In this document: positions 1-8,566 of the stretch, piece by piece | Layout of the letters: each line of letters opens with the position of its first letter | Numbering within the stretch: position 1 is the first letter of the stretch | Source: Bacteroidales bacterium | GTDB taxonomy: Bacteria > Bacteroidota > Bacteroidia > Bacteroidales > UBA932 | Reading direction: 5' to 3' | Assembly (NCBI GenBank): GCA_017548985.1 | Contig: JAFYYW010000004.1 | Coordinates: 1-55,074, forward strand | DNA: 55,074 bases | Notes under the pieces: model-generated | What the model saw: the letters and a program-made list of their open reading frames with translations, nothing else | Databases searched by the model: none | Told to the model about the DNA's origin: nothing | Translations under genes and position numbers: made by a program

Positions 1-429
1 CTCAACTTGTTTCTCCTGAGACTCGCTGATGGCGAGCCCGGTCTTAGATATCTTGAGGTTGTTCACAGCCTGGAATCCGTTGAAGAGGTCGAATCCGGCG
101 CTAACGCTATAGCTGTTGTGAAACGAGGTCTGGGTGAAATATGTGTTGGTCTGAGGGTCGATCGAGCGTCCGAAATTGTAGTAGGCATATGTGCTACCGC
201 TGAGATTCGGAGTGAAAGCCTGGAGGATGGCGTCTCTGCGGGCTATCCGGGCATCGCCGGATGCGGCCTGCTGGATTCGGGTCTTCGTGGAGTTCGAGAT
301 GGCGTACTCCATGCAGTCCTTTAGGCTCATCACTTTTGAAGACTCCTGGGCCCAGGAGTTATCCACGGGCCCGAGAGTCATCACTAAATACACACAGATA
401 AAAGCTATAAAAAGGGTTTTTCTTCTCAT
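1..429 (-). CDS. TolC-family outer membrane efflux protein, N-terminal part (cut by window edge)
   Basis: The reverse strand is open from an ATG at 429 to the window edge, giving 143 residues of a longer protein. A hydrophobic signal peptide (residues about 5-27, ending near SWAQ) is followed by MSLKDCMEYAISNS, the usual start of TolC-family outer membrane factors. Next come an alpha-helical stretch and the strand motif NFGRSIDPQTNTY, typical of Bacteroidota TolC proteins, then FDLFNGFQ leading into the next helix. TolC trimers form the outer membrane channel of tripartite efflux or type I secretion. The inner membrane partners presumably lie beyond the left edge. The gene is divergent from the ECF sigma gene, with a repeat-rich 229-bp gap between them. 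The family is clear from sequence; the substrate cannot be told. Confidence 0.88.
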   Translation of the reverse strand, partial: MRRKTLFIAFICVYLVMTLGPVDNSWAQESSKVMSLKDCMEYAISNSTKTRIQQAASGDARIARRDAILQAFTPNLSGSTYAYYNFGRSIDPQTNTYFTQTSFHNSYSVSAGFDLFNGFQAVNNLKISKTGLAISESQEKQVE

Positions 430-441
430 TGTAAATGCTCT

Positions 442-582
442 TTTACACTTTCGCCATAAATCAGGCACATTTACCGTGCCATTTGGGTTAAATAGATAAT
501 AATCAACTGTTTCCGTAAAAATCAATAATGTAAAAAGTGTAAAGGTCTTTACAACTCTTTACACTTTTCGGCTTTACACTTT
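442..582. promoter_or_regulatory. Array of TTTACACTTT motifs between divergent genes
   Basis: The 10-mer TTTACACTTT occurs four times exactly: 442-451, 534-543 (inverted, AAAGTGTAAA), 558-567 and 573-582. A partial copy (TTTACAAC) sits at 548-555. The last two copies are 15 bp apart and the inverted copy is 24 bp before them. The array lies between the divergent TolC gene and the sigma factor gene. Repeated copies in both orientations suggest an operator for a DNA-binding protein; the protein is unknown. Confidence 0.5.
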
Positions 583-658
583 TGTATATTCAGTGAGACG
601 TATTTCGGATATTCTTGTGTTAAAAGTATGTATCTTAGCTTGTATTAACGGAACATGA

Positions 659-1219
659 GTGTATAAGGAGATTGATGAGCGGGAATTAGCCAGGCGATGC
701 TCATTGAAGGACAGAATGGCTGCTGATGAGCTGTATAGAAGATATGCGGCAAAGGTGTATACACTCTGCAGGCGTTACATGGGCGACGGGGACGAGTCAA
801 AGGATTTGATGCAAGACGCGATGCTCCAAGCCATCGATAAGATACAAACGTATAAATACACGGGGGAGGGTTCCTTGTTCCGATGGATCCGCCGGATCGC
901 CATCAACAAGGCATTGAACCAGATAAGACGGCGAAAATGGCGGATAGTGTCCCTGGACTTCAGGCCTCTGGACATTGTCGAGGATCCGATGGAAGAAGAT
1001 ATGGCGATTATCCCGCGGGAGAAACTGATAGAATGGATAGCCTCTCTTCCGGATTTGAGAAGAAGCGTTTTCAATATGCACTGTATAGACGGGTACTCGC
1101 ATAAGGAGATTGGCAAGATGCTGGGAATCAGTGAGAACGGCTCTGCTAGCGTGTTGGCGAAAGCGAAGAGACAACTGAAGGAAAAGATATACCGTTACAT
1201 AAAGGAATCGGAACGATGA
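659..1219 (+). CDS. RNA polymerase sigma-70 factor, ECF subfamily
   Basis: The protein has 186 residues. Region 2 (about residues 20-95) includes ESKDLMQDAMLQAIDKI and the FRWIRRIAINKALNQIRRRK promoter-melting segment. Region 4 (about 128-178) has a helix-turn-helix around GYSHKEIGKMLGISENGSASVLAKA. It should direct RNA polymerase to a small regulon, commonly envelope-related genes. The start is a GTG at 659. The only nearby ATG (655) opens a three-codon frame (ATG AGT GTA TAA), so GTG is preferred; an internal ATG at 716 would delete part of region 2. The stop overlaps the next gene's ATG by four bases, so the two are translationally linked. No good TAnnTTTG box is seen upstream. Confidence 0.9.
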   Translation: MYKEIDERELARRCSLKDRMAADELYRRYAAKVYTLCRRYMGDGDESKDLMQDAMLQAIDKIQTYKYTGEGSLFRWIRRIAINKALNQIRRRKWRIVSLDFRPLDIVEDPMEEDMAIIPREKLIEWIASLPDLRRSVFNMHCIDGYSHKEIGKMLGISENGSASVLAKAKRQLKEKIYRYIKESER

Positions 1220-2391
1220 GAAAATGGGAAGACATAGTCAGGGAAGAACTGGAAGAGTACGAGAGCGCTCTGCCGGAAGGTAGTCTTGACGCGTGGCGTT
1301 CCCTTCGTGACAATCCTGCCCCAGCCGCCGTCAAGCGTTTCCCTTTTGGGTGGGCGGTTGCCGCCACGGTAGCGGCCGGGATAGCCGCCGTACTGTTCCT
1401 TCATGATCCTATAGTGTCGGAAGAAGGTTTAAGGACCATCGATCAGCCCACCCCTCCGATTGTCAATGTCGTTGATACCGCATATTCCACAGTGGCGCCA
1501 GAGGAAACCGGATTGGCAGGTACAACCAAGTCGACATCGGTCCGGAAGTTGATCACGCAGAATGATACTGAAACTGAAGAACTTCCCGCTGCGGAACCAG
1601 CGGAAAACAGTCCTTCGGAGCAAGACCGGGAGTCTTCGGCTCCCGCTCCGGAGGAAGATGTCGCCGACAAATCTCTCGCCCCGGTGTCCTCTCCCTATCT
1701 GCCTAAAAACCCCGGAACCAAATCCGTTTCAGTCAAGGTTGGACTCGCCTCAGGTGCTGTCGCTGGAGGAGGTCTTCTGGTCGCGATGTTGTCTTCTTTT
1801 CTTAAAGACGGGATGGGTTTCCCGGCTATGCGATCGGAACTTGATGTATCCCCTAATCTTGAAACTATGGCTGAGGCGACGCCGTTAGAAAAACCTGATC
1901 CAAAAGATGAGCTTACCGGAGCCCGGTATTATTATTTCCCCGTGAAAGCGGGCCTGTCGGTCGGGATCCCTGTCGCCGGGAGACTGAGGATTACCTCCGG
2001 TCTCCAGTACAGTCGCTATACTTCGAGTTTCATTTTCTCCCTGTCTGGCGAAAGGACACAATACGCTCATTATCTGGGGGTTCCTGTCCGATTAGACTGG
2101 CTATTGGCCTCTGGCAGGTGGCTGGATTTATATGTGGGAGGTGGAGTTGAAGGCGATTTATGTGTTGGCGCTACTTTCGACGGCAGGAACATCAGGAAAG
2201 ACGGTTTCGGGTTGTCGCTTCTTGGTGCCGGTGGCGTACAGTTTAATCCTGTCCGGAGAGTAGGACTTTACGTGGAACCGGGCTGCTCCTGGACAATCCC
2301 TTCTGAAAAACATGTGTTGAATACGTACCGGAGCGAGAACCCGTTCATGTTCTCGGTCTCGGCGGGTGTTCGCCTCAATCTTGGAAAATGA
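1216..2391 (+). CDS. Sigma-linked protein with N-terminal transmembrane anchor and C-terminal beta-barrel domain
   Basis: The 391-residue protein overlaps the sigma gene by four bases, the position usually taken by an anti-sigma factor. Residues 1-40 are charged and start MRKWEDIVREELEEYE, which looks cytoplasmic. A transmembrane helix spans about 43-62. A Glu/Pro/Ser/Thr-rich linker (about 70-165) and a Gly/Ala-rich hydrophobic patch follow. From about 230 to the end, alternating aromatic beta-strands end in VSAGVRLNLGK, like PorT/OmpW-type outer membrane barrels of Bacteroidota. This architecture next to sigma factors is known in Bacteroidales. By inference the N-terminus may bind the sigma factor. 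A single chain joining both membranes is odd, and the true topology is uncertain. Confidence 0.72.
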   Translation: MRKWEDIVREELEEYESALPEGSLDAWRSLRDNPAPAAVKRFPFGWAVAATVAAGIAAVLFLHDPIVSEEGLRTIDQPTPPIVNVVDTAYSTVAPEETGLAGTTKSTSVRKLITQNDTETEELPAAEPAENSPSEQDRESSAPAPEEDVADKSLAPVSSPYLPKNPGTKSVSVKVGLASGAVAGGGLLVAMLSSFLKDGMGFPAMRSELDVSPNLETMAEATPLEKPDPKDELTGARYYYFPVKAGLSVGIPVAGRLRITSGLQYSRYTSSFIFSLSGERTQYAHYLGVPVRLDWLLASGRWLDLYVGGGVEGDLCVGATFDGRNIRKDGFGLSLLGAGGVQFNPVRRVGLYVEPGCSWTIPSEKHVLNTYRSENPFMFSVSAGVRLNLGK

Positions 2392-2409
2392 TTATAGGAC
2401 TTTTTGATT

Positions 2410-3648
2410 ATGAAACGCTTTGCTATTCTTTTCGCTTTACTGGCTGTTGTCCTGGGAAGTGCTTCCTGTGAGAAAGATGAACCGGAAGATTATTCAGACA
2501 ACACATTCAAGAAAATTGAATTGACCACGAGGTCGGCGGATCTCGCCAAAACAGGTAACTCTTTCGCTATCAATTTTATCGATAGGGTGAATAAGGCGGA
2601 AAAGGGAGACTGGTTCGTCTCCCCGCTCAGCATGCAATTCCTGTTGGGCATGTTACTGAATGGGGCGAACGGTCAGACCGCCGCCGAAATCTGTAATGTC
2701 CTGGGTTATGGGGAAGATGAGGTTGCGGCCGTGAACGAGTTTTGTCTCTCGATGATCCGCCAGCTCCCGGATCTGGACAAACAGACCAAACTCGCCATCG
2801 CCAACGCGATATTCGTGAATAAGAATTATTCGTTGCTGGACAAATACAAATCCGTGGTGAGCGAATATTATGACGCCAAGGTGACCAATTCGGATTTCTC
2901 CAACAGCCCCGCCGCCACAAAAGAAATCAACAAGTGGTGTTCCGACCACACTAATGGTCTAATTACTAAGATTTTAGATAACGTGAATCCCCAAATGCTG
3001 GCGTACCTCTTGAATGCGGTTTATTTCAAAAGCCAGTGGAAGGATAAGTTTAAAAAAGAGAACACAGTCAAGGAGTCTTTCACCAATGAGGCCGGAGTGA
3101 GCGGGACTGTCCAGATGATGAGGATGAATAAAAGATTCACATATCAAGACAACGAGGTGTTCCAGGCCGTGCGCCTGCCTTATGGCAACGGGGTGTATAG
3201 CATGTATGTGATCCTTCCGGCGGAGGGGAAAACCATCTCGGATGTGACAGGTTTTATCAGTGGAGAATATTGGAATGATTTCGTGAAGAGCATGGTCATG
3301 TGCGATGTGGATCTGTGGCTGCCAAAATTCGAGACCAAATTCGATATCAACTTGAATGAGATTCTCTCTGGGATGGGCATGCCTTCATCTTTCATGGCGG
3401 ACAAGGCTGATTTCACGGCGATGTCCAAATCTGCTTTGTGCCTGAGTTTTGTCAAGCAAAAGGCCGCCATCAAAGTGGATGAGGATGGAACCGAGGCTGC
3501 GGCTGTATCATTCGCTGGGATGGAGACTGCCGCCGCTCCTGGTCAGCATGTGGTTTTCCATGCCGACCATCCTTTCCTTTATATGATAATGGAGACCACG
3601 TCCGGCGCCATCTTGTTCGCCGGGAAATATGGCGGGAAAGCTAACTGA
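2410..3648 (+). CDS. Serpin-family protease inhibitor, lipoprotein
   Basis: This is a 412-residue serpin. A signal peptide and lipobox (LGSASC, Cys about 21) predict a lipid-anchored protein. Core serpin motifs are present: FVSPLSMQFLLGMLLNGANG near the N-terminus, AVYFKSQWKDKF in the middle and HADHPFLYMI at the end. The reactive-centre hinge DEDGTEAAAV (about residues 357-366) matches inhibitory serpins, with small residues allowing loop insertion. Counting 17 residues from the hinge Glu places P1-P1' at Ala-Ala in METAAAP, suggesting elastase-like targets; this is inference. The ATG at 2410 is used because an in-frame TTG at 2404 adds nothing. The 3' end overlaps the opposing histidine kinase gene by eight bases. 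Serpins are uncommon in bacteria but known from gut and oral Bacteroidota. Confidence 0.93.
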   Translation: MKRFAILFALLAVVLGSASCEKDEPEDYSDNTFKKIELTTRSADLAKTGNSFAINFIDRVNKAEKGDWFVSPLSMQFLLGMLLNGANGQTAAEICNVLGYGEDEVAAVNEFCLSMIRQLPDLDKQTKLAIANAIFVNKNYSLLDKYKSVVSEYYDAKVTNSDFSNSPAATKEINKWCSDHTNGLITKILDNVNPQMLAYLLNAVYFKSQWKDKFKKENTVKESFTNEAGVSGTVQMMRMNKRFTYQDNEVFQAVRLPYGNGVYSMYVILPAEGKTISDVTGFISGEYWNDFVKSMVMCDVDLWLPKFETKFDINLNEILSGMGMPSSFMADKADFTAMSKSALCLSFVKQKAAIKVDEDGTEAAAVSFAGMETAAAPGQHVVFHADHPFLYMIMETTSGAILFAGKYGGKAN

Positions 3649-4516
3649 ACCGTAGCTCGAAGACCGTTTGATCTTCGTCACTCCGTATCATTTCTATGCT
3701 GCCGTTGTGGTTGCGCATTATCTGGCGAGAGATGCTGAGACCGATGCCGGACCCCTCCTTCTTTGTAGTGTAGAATGGAATGAATATCTGCTCTTGGGCG
3801 GACTTTGGAATTGGATCTCCGTCATTTGCAACCCTGATGATCACATCGTCCACTTCGCCCATCTTCGCCGAGATGTCGATATGCTTGGCGCCGGCCTGAA
3901 TAGCGTTCTTGATGAGATTGATCAGAATCTGGGAAATCTGCCCTTCATCAGCGTAAATCATGATGTCAGGCTCCTCGGCCCGATATACGCATTCGGCACC
4001 ACTCGCATTGGCGAATTCGCGGTTTAGGGCGATGACGTTATCCATTAGTTCCTGCAGGTCAAGTGCTTTACGGATAGGTTTGGCAACTCCGGAAAGCTGA
4101 CGATAGGTCTGCACGAAGCCTATCAGGTTCTTTGATGAGTCCGAAATGGTTTCCAACCCGGCTTTTATATCCAGCTCGCTGTGACCGTTATCGTCCACGG
4201 ACTTCGCCATCGCGTCAGAAAGGGACGCGATAGGCGAGACCGTATTCATGATCTCGTGAGTCAGGACACGGATCAGTTTTGTCCATGAATCTTGCTCATG
4301 AGCTTGCCGCTGTTTCTCAAAAATGGTGCGGATGCGGTTCAGGCTGCGGTTGAACCTATTCTTGTCCTGGAATCTGAAATTTAGTTCACCGTCCTCAAGG
4401 GCATCCATCATATAGTCCACCTTCTTGATGTCCTTCTGGCGAGTCCTGACAGAAGCGATCACCGCCGTGATTAAGGCGACGATGACAACTATCAGTATGA
4501 TTTGCCAGAGTGACAT
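3641..4516 (-). CDS. Sensor histidine kinase, short form (NtrB-like)
   Basis: This is a 291-residue kinase. One transmembrane helix (about residues 4-22) is followed by a short HAMP-like or linker region. The dimerisation helix carries the phospho-acceptor His87 in LTHEIMNTVSPI. The ATPase domain has an N-box (QILINLIKNAIQAG) and glycine boxes NDGDP and GSGIGLSIS. The protein lacks a sizeable sensor domain, so it probably senses through the membrane helix or a partner. Its ATG overlaps the regulator's TAA by one base, so the two are co-translated and the kinase should phosphorylate the adjacent NtrC-like regulator. The 3' end overlaps the serpin gene tail-to-tail. Confidence 0.92.
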   Translation of the reverse strand: MSLWQIILIVVIVALITAVIASVRTRQKDIKKVDYMMDALEDGELNFRFQDKNRFNRSLNRIRTIFEKQRQAHEQDSWTKLIRVLTHEIMNTVSPIASLSDAMAKSVDDNGHSELDIKAGLETISDSSKNLIGFVQTYRQLSGVAKPIRKALDLQELMDNVIALNREFANASGAECVYRAEEPDIMIYADEGQISQILINLIKNAIQAGAKHIDISAKMGEVDDVIIRVANDGDPIPKSAQEQIFIPFYTTKKEGSGIGLSISRQIMRNHNGSIEMIRSDEDQTVFELRFS

Positions 4517-5865
4517 TATAGCCCGTATTTCTTCATTTTGGCGTAAAGGGTGGGACGGCTTATTCCCAAGGACTTGGCCGCGGCGGATATGTTCCCGTTA
4601 CAGCGCAGGACAGCCTCACGGACCAAGCGCTCTTCCTCTGCCGTGTCGTGTGAAAGATTTCCCGTAGGGCCGTCTAATTGTATATCTTTGGCTGTCAAAT
4701 ATTTCCCTTCGCTCAAGATGACAGCCTTCTCGATACGGTTCTGAAGCTCACGGATATTACCGCTCCAGCGTCCATTCTCCAGAACCAGCTTCGCGGATTC
4801 ATCCAGCCCGGTCAAAGGACGGTGATACTTCTCGGCGAATTGGGCGACGAATCGCTCCGCCAACGGGACGATGTCCTCCTTCCTTTCACGGAGGGGCGGC
4901 AGCGCGATATGAACGGTGTTGATGCGATAGTAAAGATCCTCTCTGAACCGCCCTTCCCGGACCAATGCCTCCAGATCCATGTTGGTGGCGCAGATCAGTC
5001 TGATATTCACGGGAATAGATTGGCTGCCACCGACCCGGACAACACTTCTGCTCTGGATTACACGCAGCAGCTTCGCCTGAAGGTGCAAAGGAATATTACC
5101 GATCTCATCCAGGAAAAGAGTTCCGCCGTCGGCTTGCTCGAACTTCCCCACGTGGTCTGTATGGGCGTCAGTAAAGGCGCCTTTCACGTGACCAAACAGC
5201 TCGCTCTCGAACAGCGTCTCAGTGATCGCTCCGGCATCAACAGCCACCATCGGTTTCCCGTTCCGCAGGCTATTGGCATGGATCTCTCTCGCGAGCACAT
5301 CTTTTCCGGTTCCGTTCTCGCCGGTTATCAGAACCGTGGCGTCTGTCGGGGCGATTTTCCGGACGGTCTTTTGGATGACTGCCATTGGCTTTGAGGTGCC
5401 CCAGAACATGGGGGATTCCGGTTTAAGCCCGGAATGAGGTATGTCCTCCTGCCTGCCATCCCGGCCCATCGCCTTGCGGGCTTTGTCCCGCGCGGCTGTC
5501 AACGTGTCCACCAGTTTCTCATTGTCCCAAGGTTTCACGATAAAGTCGAACGCCCCTTTCTTCATGCCCTCCACGGCCAGCTGGATATCGGCATATGCTG
5601 TGAATAGAACCACTTCCACCTCCGGCATCATCTGCTTTATTTCCCCGAGCCAGAACAAACCCTCGTTACCGGTGTTGATACTGGTGTTGAAGTTCATGTC
5701 AAGCAGCACAACATCCGGGCGGAACCTATCCAGGGTATTCACCAGAGTGACAGGAGAAGGCAATGTCTCAACCTCGGCGAAATGCACCGGGAGCAGGATT
5801 TTCAACGCCTGGCGGATCCCTGCGTTGTCATCCACAATAAGTATTTTTCCTTTCTTCGAAGCCAT
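4516..5865 (-). CDS. Sigma-54-dependent response regulator (NtrC family)
   Basis: The protein has 449 residues. An N-terminal receiver domain (about 5-122) has the acidic pair DD12-13, phospho-acceptor Asp56 (VVLLDMNF) and Lys111 (VKPWD). The AAA+ domain (about 152-375) has Walker A GENGTGKD (182-189), Walker B FLDEIG (251-256) and the sigma-54 contact loop GAFTDA (229-234), a common variant of GAFTGA. A C-terminal Fis-type helix-turn-helix (about 415-449) contains [20 protein letters not shown]. It should activate sigma-54 promoters after phosphorylation by the kinase translated from the overlapping downstream gene. A promoter-like sequence lies just upstream at 5876-5907. The regulon is unknown. 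Confidence 0.95.
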   Translation of the reverse strand: MASKKGKILIVDDNAGIRQALKILLPVHFAEVETLPSPVTLVNTLDRFRPDVVLLDMNFNTSINTGNEGLFWLGEIKQMMPEVEVVLFTAYADIQLAVEGMKKGAFDFIVKPWDNEKLVDTLTAARDKARKAMGRDGRQEDIPHSGLKPESPMFWGTSKPMAVIQKTVRKIAPTDATVLITGENGTGKDVLAREIHANSLRNGKPMVAVDAGAITETLFESELFGHVKGAFTDAHTDHVGKFEQADGGTLFLDEIGNIPLHLQAKLLRVIQSRSVVRVGGSQSIPVNIRLICATNMDLEALVREGRFREDLYYRINTVHIALPPLRERKEDIVPLAERFVAQFAEKYHRPLTGLDESAKLVLENGRWSGNIRELQNRIEKAVILSEGKYLTAKDIQLDGPTGNLSHDTAEEERLVREAVLRCNGNISAAAKSLGISRPTLYAKMKKYGL

Positions 5866-5875
5866 ATTCAGGTTC

Positions 5876-5907
5876 CAAAAATACAGTTTATTTCCCGCAC
5901 AAACAAA
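5876..5907 (-). promoter_or_regulatory. Bacteroidota-type promoter for the NtrC-like regulator operon
   Basis: On the minus strand, TTTG (5907-5904), a 20-nt spacer and a perfect TAnnTTTG box, TATTTTTG (5883-5876), precede the regulator ATG at 5865. Transcription would start near 5870, leaving almost no leader. Confidence 0.4.
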
Positions 5908-5916
5908 TAGGAAGAT

Positions 5917-5947
5917 TTTGGAAGAAGTCGAAATATGAGTATCTTTA
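5917..5947 (+). promoter_or_regulatory. Bacteroidota-type promoter for the M28 peptidase gene
   Basis: TTTG (5917-5920), a 19-nt spacer and TATCTTTA (5940-5947, one mismatch to TAnnTTTG) precede the ATG at 5971. Transcription would start near 5953, giving a leader of about 18 nt. Confidence 0.5.
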
Positions 5948-5970
5948 GATGAAAATACAACACCTTCGTT

Positions 5971-7335
5971 ATGAAAAAAACAGCTCTTCTGGCAGCCTCC
6001 ATCGCCGTTTTATTGGTCGTCTCTTGCGCCCGGGACAAGACCGCCCGGCCTGTCACCGATCCTTCTATCGTGAAGGCTCTCGCCTCCGTGAATATCGATA
6101 GTGTCAAGATCTATATCAATGAGTTGGTCGCTTTGCACACGAGGCACACTCTCAGCGCCCAGACAGATCCGGAAAAGGGAATAGGGGCTGCTGTGGATTA
6201 TCTTGCCGCCCGATGCTCCAGTTGGGCCGACGCGGCGTCCGCCGATCGCCCAAAACCGCTGGTTGAGAAAGTCTTATACACTGTGGGTGAGAAAGGCGGC
6301 CGATATGACCGGGTCACCACTGTCCCGGAATTGATGGTCACCTTGCCAGGGACGGAGGCCTCCCGGGAAATCCTGCTGTTGGCGCATATCGACACCAGGG
6401 TGCTGGACGTTATGGATTCCACCACTTTCGCTCCTGGGGCCGATGATGATGGCAGTGGTTTGGCTTGCCTTCTGGAGACTGTCCGTATCCTTTCAGGGAT
6501 GCCTTTGGAGCAGACTGTGAAGTGCCTATTTGTATCAGGGGAGGAGCAGGGACTTGACGGCTCCAGGCATTTCGCTGAGCTTGCGAGTAAGGAGAAATGG
6601 CCCATCTGCGCTGTGCTTAGCAATGACATGATAGGGAACACTAGGGCCAGCGGAACCCTTCTTCATGAGGATCATAAAGTGCGTGTGTTTTCTGAGAGCA
6701 GGAATGGTGAGGATTCGCACTCCCGCCAACTCGCGCGATATATCAAGGAGATGGCGTCAGCCTACGTCCCGGATCAGGAAGTCGTTTTGAACTATCGTTC
6801 TGACCGGTATCGCCGTGGAGGTGACCAGCGTTACTTCCAGATGGAAGGTTTCACGGCGGTGCGTGTCTGCGAATATTGCGAGGATTATGAGCGCACCCAT
6901 CAGAACGTGCGCTCGGAGAATGGGATTGATTATGGCGACCTGCCTGAATATGTGGATTTCCCTTATCTGGTCCGCAACATTAAAGTCAACCTTGCGGCCG
7001 TATTGAACCTCGCCATGGCCCCGGACCGTCCGACCAAAGCCAGGATAGCCAACGCTAACGATTTGGACAACAACACGATCCTTGTATGGGATCCTGTTCC
7101 CGGGACGGATGGGACCCCTGCCAAAGATGTCACTTATCAGGTCCTTTGCAGGGAGACAAGCCAGGCGGACTGGCTGCCGGTTTTCCCGATGGGTATCTCA
7201 GACAAGGTTCAGGGAGTTCCCAACTCCAATGGCCAGATTGAATTCACCTGCCCTTTGAGCAAAGACAATTATTATTTCGCTGTCCGGGCGGTTTCCAAAG
7301 GAGGCCATCCGAGCCTGCCGGCGATAGCGCTATGA
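5971..7335 (+). CDS. M28-family zinc aminopeptidase, lipoprotein
   Basis: This is a 454-residue lipoprotein with lipobox LVVSC (Cys19). The M28 catalytic set is intact: LLAHIDTR (His139, Asp141), PGADDDGSG with the bridging Asp near 159, VSGEEQGL (Glu191-Glu192), NDMIGN and a late ligand in THQNV. It probably removes N-terminal residues from peptides at the cell surface or in the periplasm. The C-terminal ~110 residues (from about PTKARIANANDL) look like a fibronectin type III-like beta-sandwich (WDPVPG ... YYFAVRAVSKGG). It is transcribed alone, divergently from the NtrC-like regulator, and faces the SPFH/Arc operon with a 9-nt gap. Substrate specificity is not visible. Confidence 0.92.
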   Translation: MKKTALLAASIAVLLVVSCARDKTARPVTDPSIVKALASVNIDSVKIYINELVALHTRHTLSAQTDPEKGIGAAVDYLAARCSSWADAASADRPKPLVEKVLYTVGEKGGRYDRVTTVPELMVTLPGTEASREILLLAHIDTRVLDVMDSTTFAPGADDDGSGLACLLETVRILSGMPLEQTVKCLFVSGEEQGLDGSRHFAELASKEKWPICAVLSNDMIGNTRASGTLLHEDHKVRVFSESRNGEDSHSRQLARYIKEMASAYVPDQEVVLNYRSDRYRRGGDQRYFQMEGFTAVRVCEYCEDYERTHQNVRSENGIDYGDLPEYVDFPYLVRNIKVNLAAVLNLAMAPDRPTKARIANANDLDNNTILVWDPVPGTDGTPAKDVTYQVLCRETSQADWLPVFPMGISDKVQGVPNSNGQIEFTCPLSKDNYYFAVRAVSKGGHPSLPAIAL

Positions 7336-7344
7336 CGGGTTGGG

Positions 7345-7518
7345 TTATTTGCCTCCCTTTTTCAACCTCCCGCTTTTCCTGAGGGCCTCGTTTATTATCC
7401 ATTGAAGCTGACCGTTGGTGCTGCGGAACTCATCCGCAGCCCAACGTTCCAGAGCCTCCATGGTCTCAGGATCAATCCTGAGGACGAAGCTCTTGACAGC
7501 TTCTTTCTCCTTGGCCAT
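7345..7518 (-). CDS. Arc-like ribbon-helix-helix protein
   Basis: This small protein has 57 residues and starts MAKEKEAVKSFVLRID. The stretch KSFVLRIDPETMEALERWAADEFRSTNGQLQWIINEALRKSG fits a ribbon-helix-helix fold: a beta-strand with FVLRI, then helices for dimerisation. Longer in-frame extensions upstream run into the SPFH gene, so the ATG at 7518 is chosen. It lies one base after the SPFH stop, so the two genes form an operon. This pairing recurs in Bacteroidota. The protein probably binds DNA as a dimer and may autoregulate the pair, or may assist the SPFH protein; neither is shown here. Confidence 0.82.
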   Translation of the reverse strand: MAKEKEAVKSFVLRIDPETMEALERWAADEFRSTNGQLQWIINEALRKSGRLKKGGK

Positions 7519-7519
7519 A

Positions 7520-8458
7520 TTAATATATGCTACCAGAGTTAACAACCGGCTGGGCGGGCTCATCACCGCAGAGGACCACAAGCAAGTTGCTTACCATGGC
7601 GGCCTTGCGCTCCTCGTCAAGATCTACGACACCCTCGTCCTTCAGTTTGTCAAGAGCCATCTTGACCATGCTGACGGCTCCGTCGACAATCTTCTCGCGG
7701 GCGGCGATGATGGCGTCGGCCTGCTGGCGGCGAAGCATCACCGCGGCGATCTCAGGAGCATAGGCGAGATAGTTTATACGGGCTTCCACGACGTGGATTC
7801 CAGCCATTGACAACCTGTCGTTGAGGGTTTTGACCAGCCTCTCGTTGATTTCCTCGGCATTTGAGCGGAGAGTCAGCTCATCGGCGGAGTCCGCGTTGTC
7901 GTAGGCGTAGCAACCCGCGACCTGGCGCAGGGCGGCGTCACTCTGGACTCTCACGAAGTTCTCGAAAGCAAGGGAGAGAGAGCGGACCGAGCCTCCTCGG
8001 GCGCTTGTGGTGACAACCGGAGCAAGTGATTGGCTGTCAATCTCAAACAAAGCTTTGTAAGTGTCCTCGAGCTTCCAGACCAGCACCATACCGATAAGGA
8101 CGGGGTTACCTGCCTTGTCATTAACCTTGATCGGCTCAGGATTGAGGTTTCGCGCCCTCAAGGTCACGCTCTTCTTGCTCAAGAGGGGATTGACCCAGTA
8201 GAAACCGGTTTTGAAGAAAGTGCCGCTGTATTTTCCGAAGAAAACAAGCGCCTTGGCCTCATTGGGTTCCAGTTTGATGAATCCGTTCATCGCGATCCCG
8301 AACAATACAAGGAAAAAGAATCCGAGAAAGACGAAAGCCGTGTTTTTCTCCGCAAGCATGAAGCAGTAAAACATGGCTACGAACAGGATAATAACTAGGA
8401 GAATCGCAAGGAAACCATTGATGGTCAAACCTTTGTAGGTAAATTCTTTATTTTCCAT
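7520..8458 (-). CDS. SPFH/band 7 (prohibitin-stomatin-like) membrane protein
   Basis: The protein has 312 residues. Two transmembrane helices lie near the N-terminus (about 14-34 and 38-59). An SPFH domain follows (about 62-230), beginning [31 protein letters not shown] and including [26 protein letters not shown]. The C-terminal part is helical, with [28 protein letters not shown] coiled-coil character. Such proteins oligomerise at the inner membrane and act as scaffolds for lipid microdomains or proteases. A strong promoter match sits at 8490-8520, and an Arc-like protein follows one base after the stop. The detailed role is unknown. Confidence 0.9.
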   Translation of the reverse strand: MENKEFTYKGLTINGFLAILLVIILFVAMFYCFMLAEKNTAFVFLGFFFLVLFGIAMNGFIKLEPNEAKALVFFGKYSGTFFKTGFYWVNPLLSKKSVTLRARNLNPEPIKVNDKAGNPVLIGMVLVWKLEDTYKALFEIDSQSLAPVVTTSARGGSVRSLSLAFENFVRVQSDAALRQVAGCYAYDNADSADELTLRSNAEEINERLVKTLNDRLSMAGIHVVEARINYLAYAPEIAAVMLRRQQADAIIAAREKIVDGAVSMVKMALDKLKDEGVVDLDEERKAAMVSNLLVVLCGDEPAQPVVNSGSIY

Positions 8459-8489
8459 GACAAATTAATTTAATATCATTTTGATATCG

Positions 8490-8520
8490 CAAAGATATAA
8501 TAAATAATTAATGTTCCAAA
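8490..8520 (-). promoter_or_regulatory. Bacteroidota-type promoter for the SPFH-Arc operon
   Basis: TTTG (8520-8517), exactly 19 nt, then TATCTTTG (8497-8490), a perfect match to both consensus boxes. Transcription would start near 8484, about 25 nt before the ATG at 8458. Confidence 0.65.
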
Positions 8521-8566
8521 TAAATTCGCTATTTTTTTTCGTATATTGCGGAAAAAGGAATAAGAG

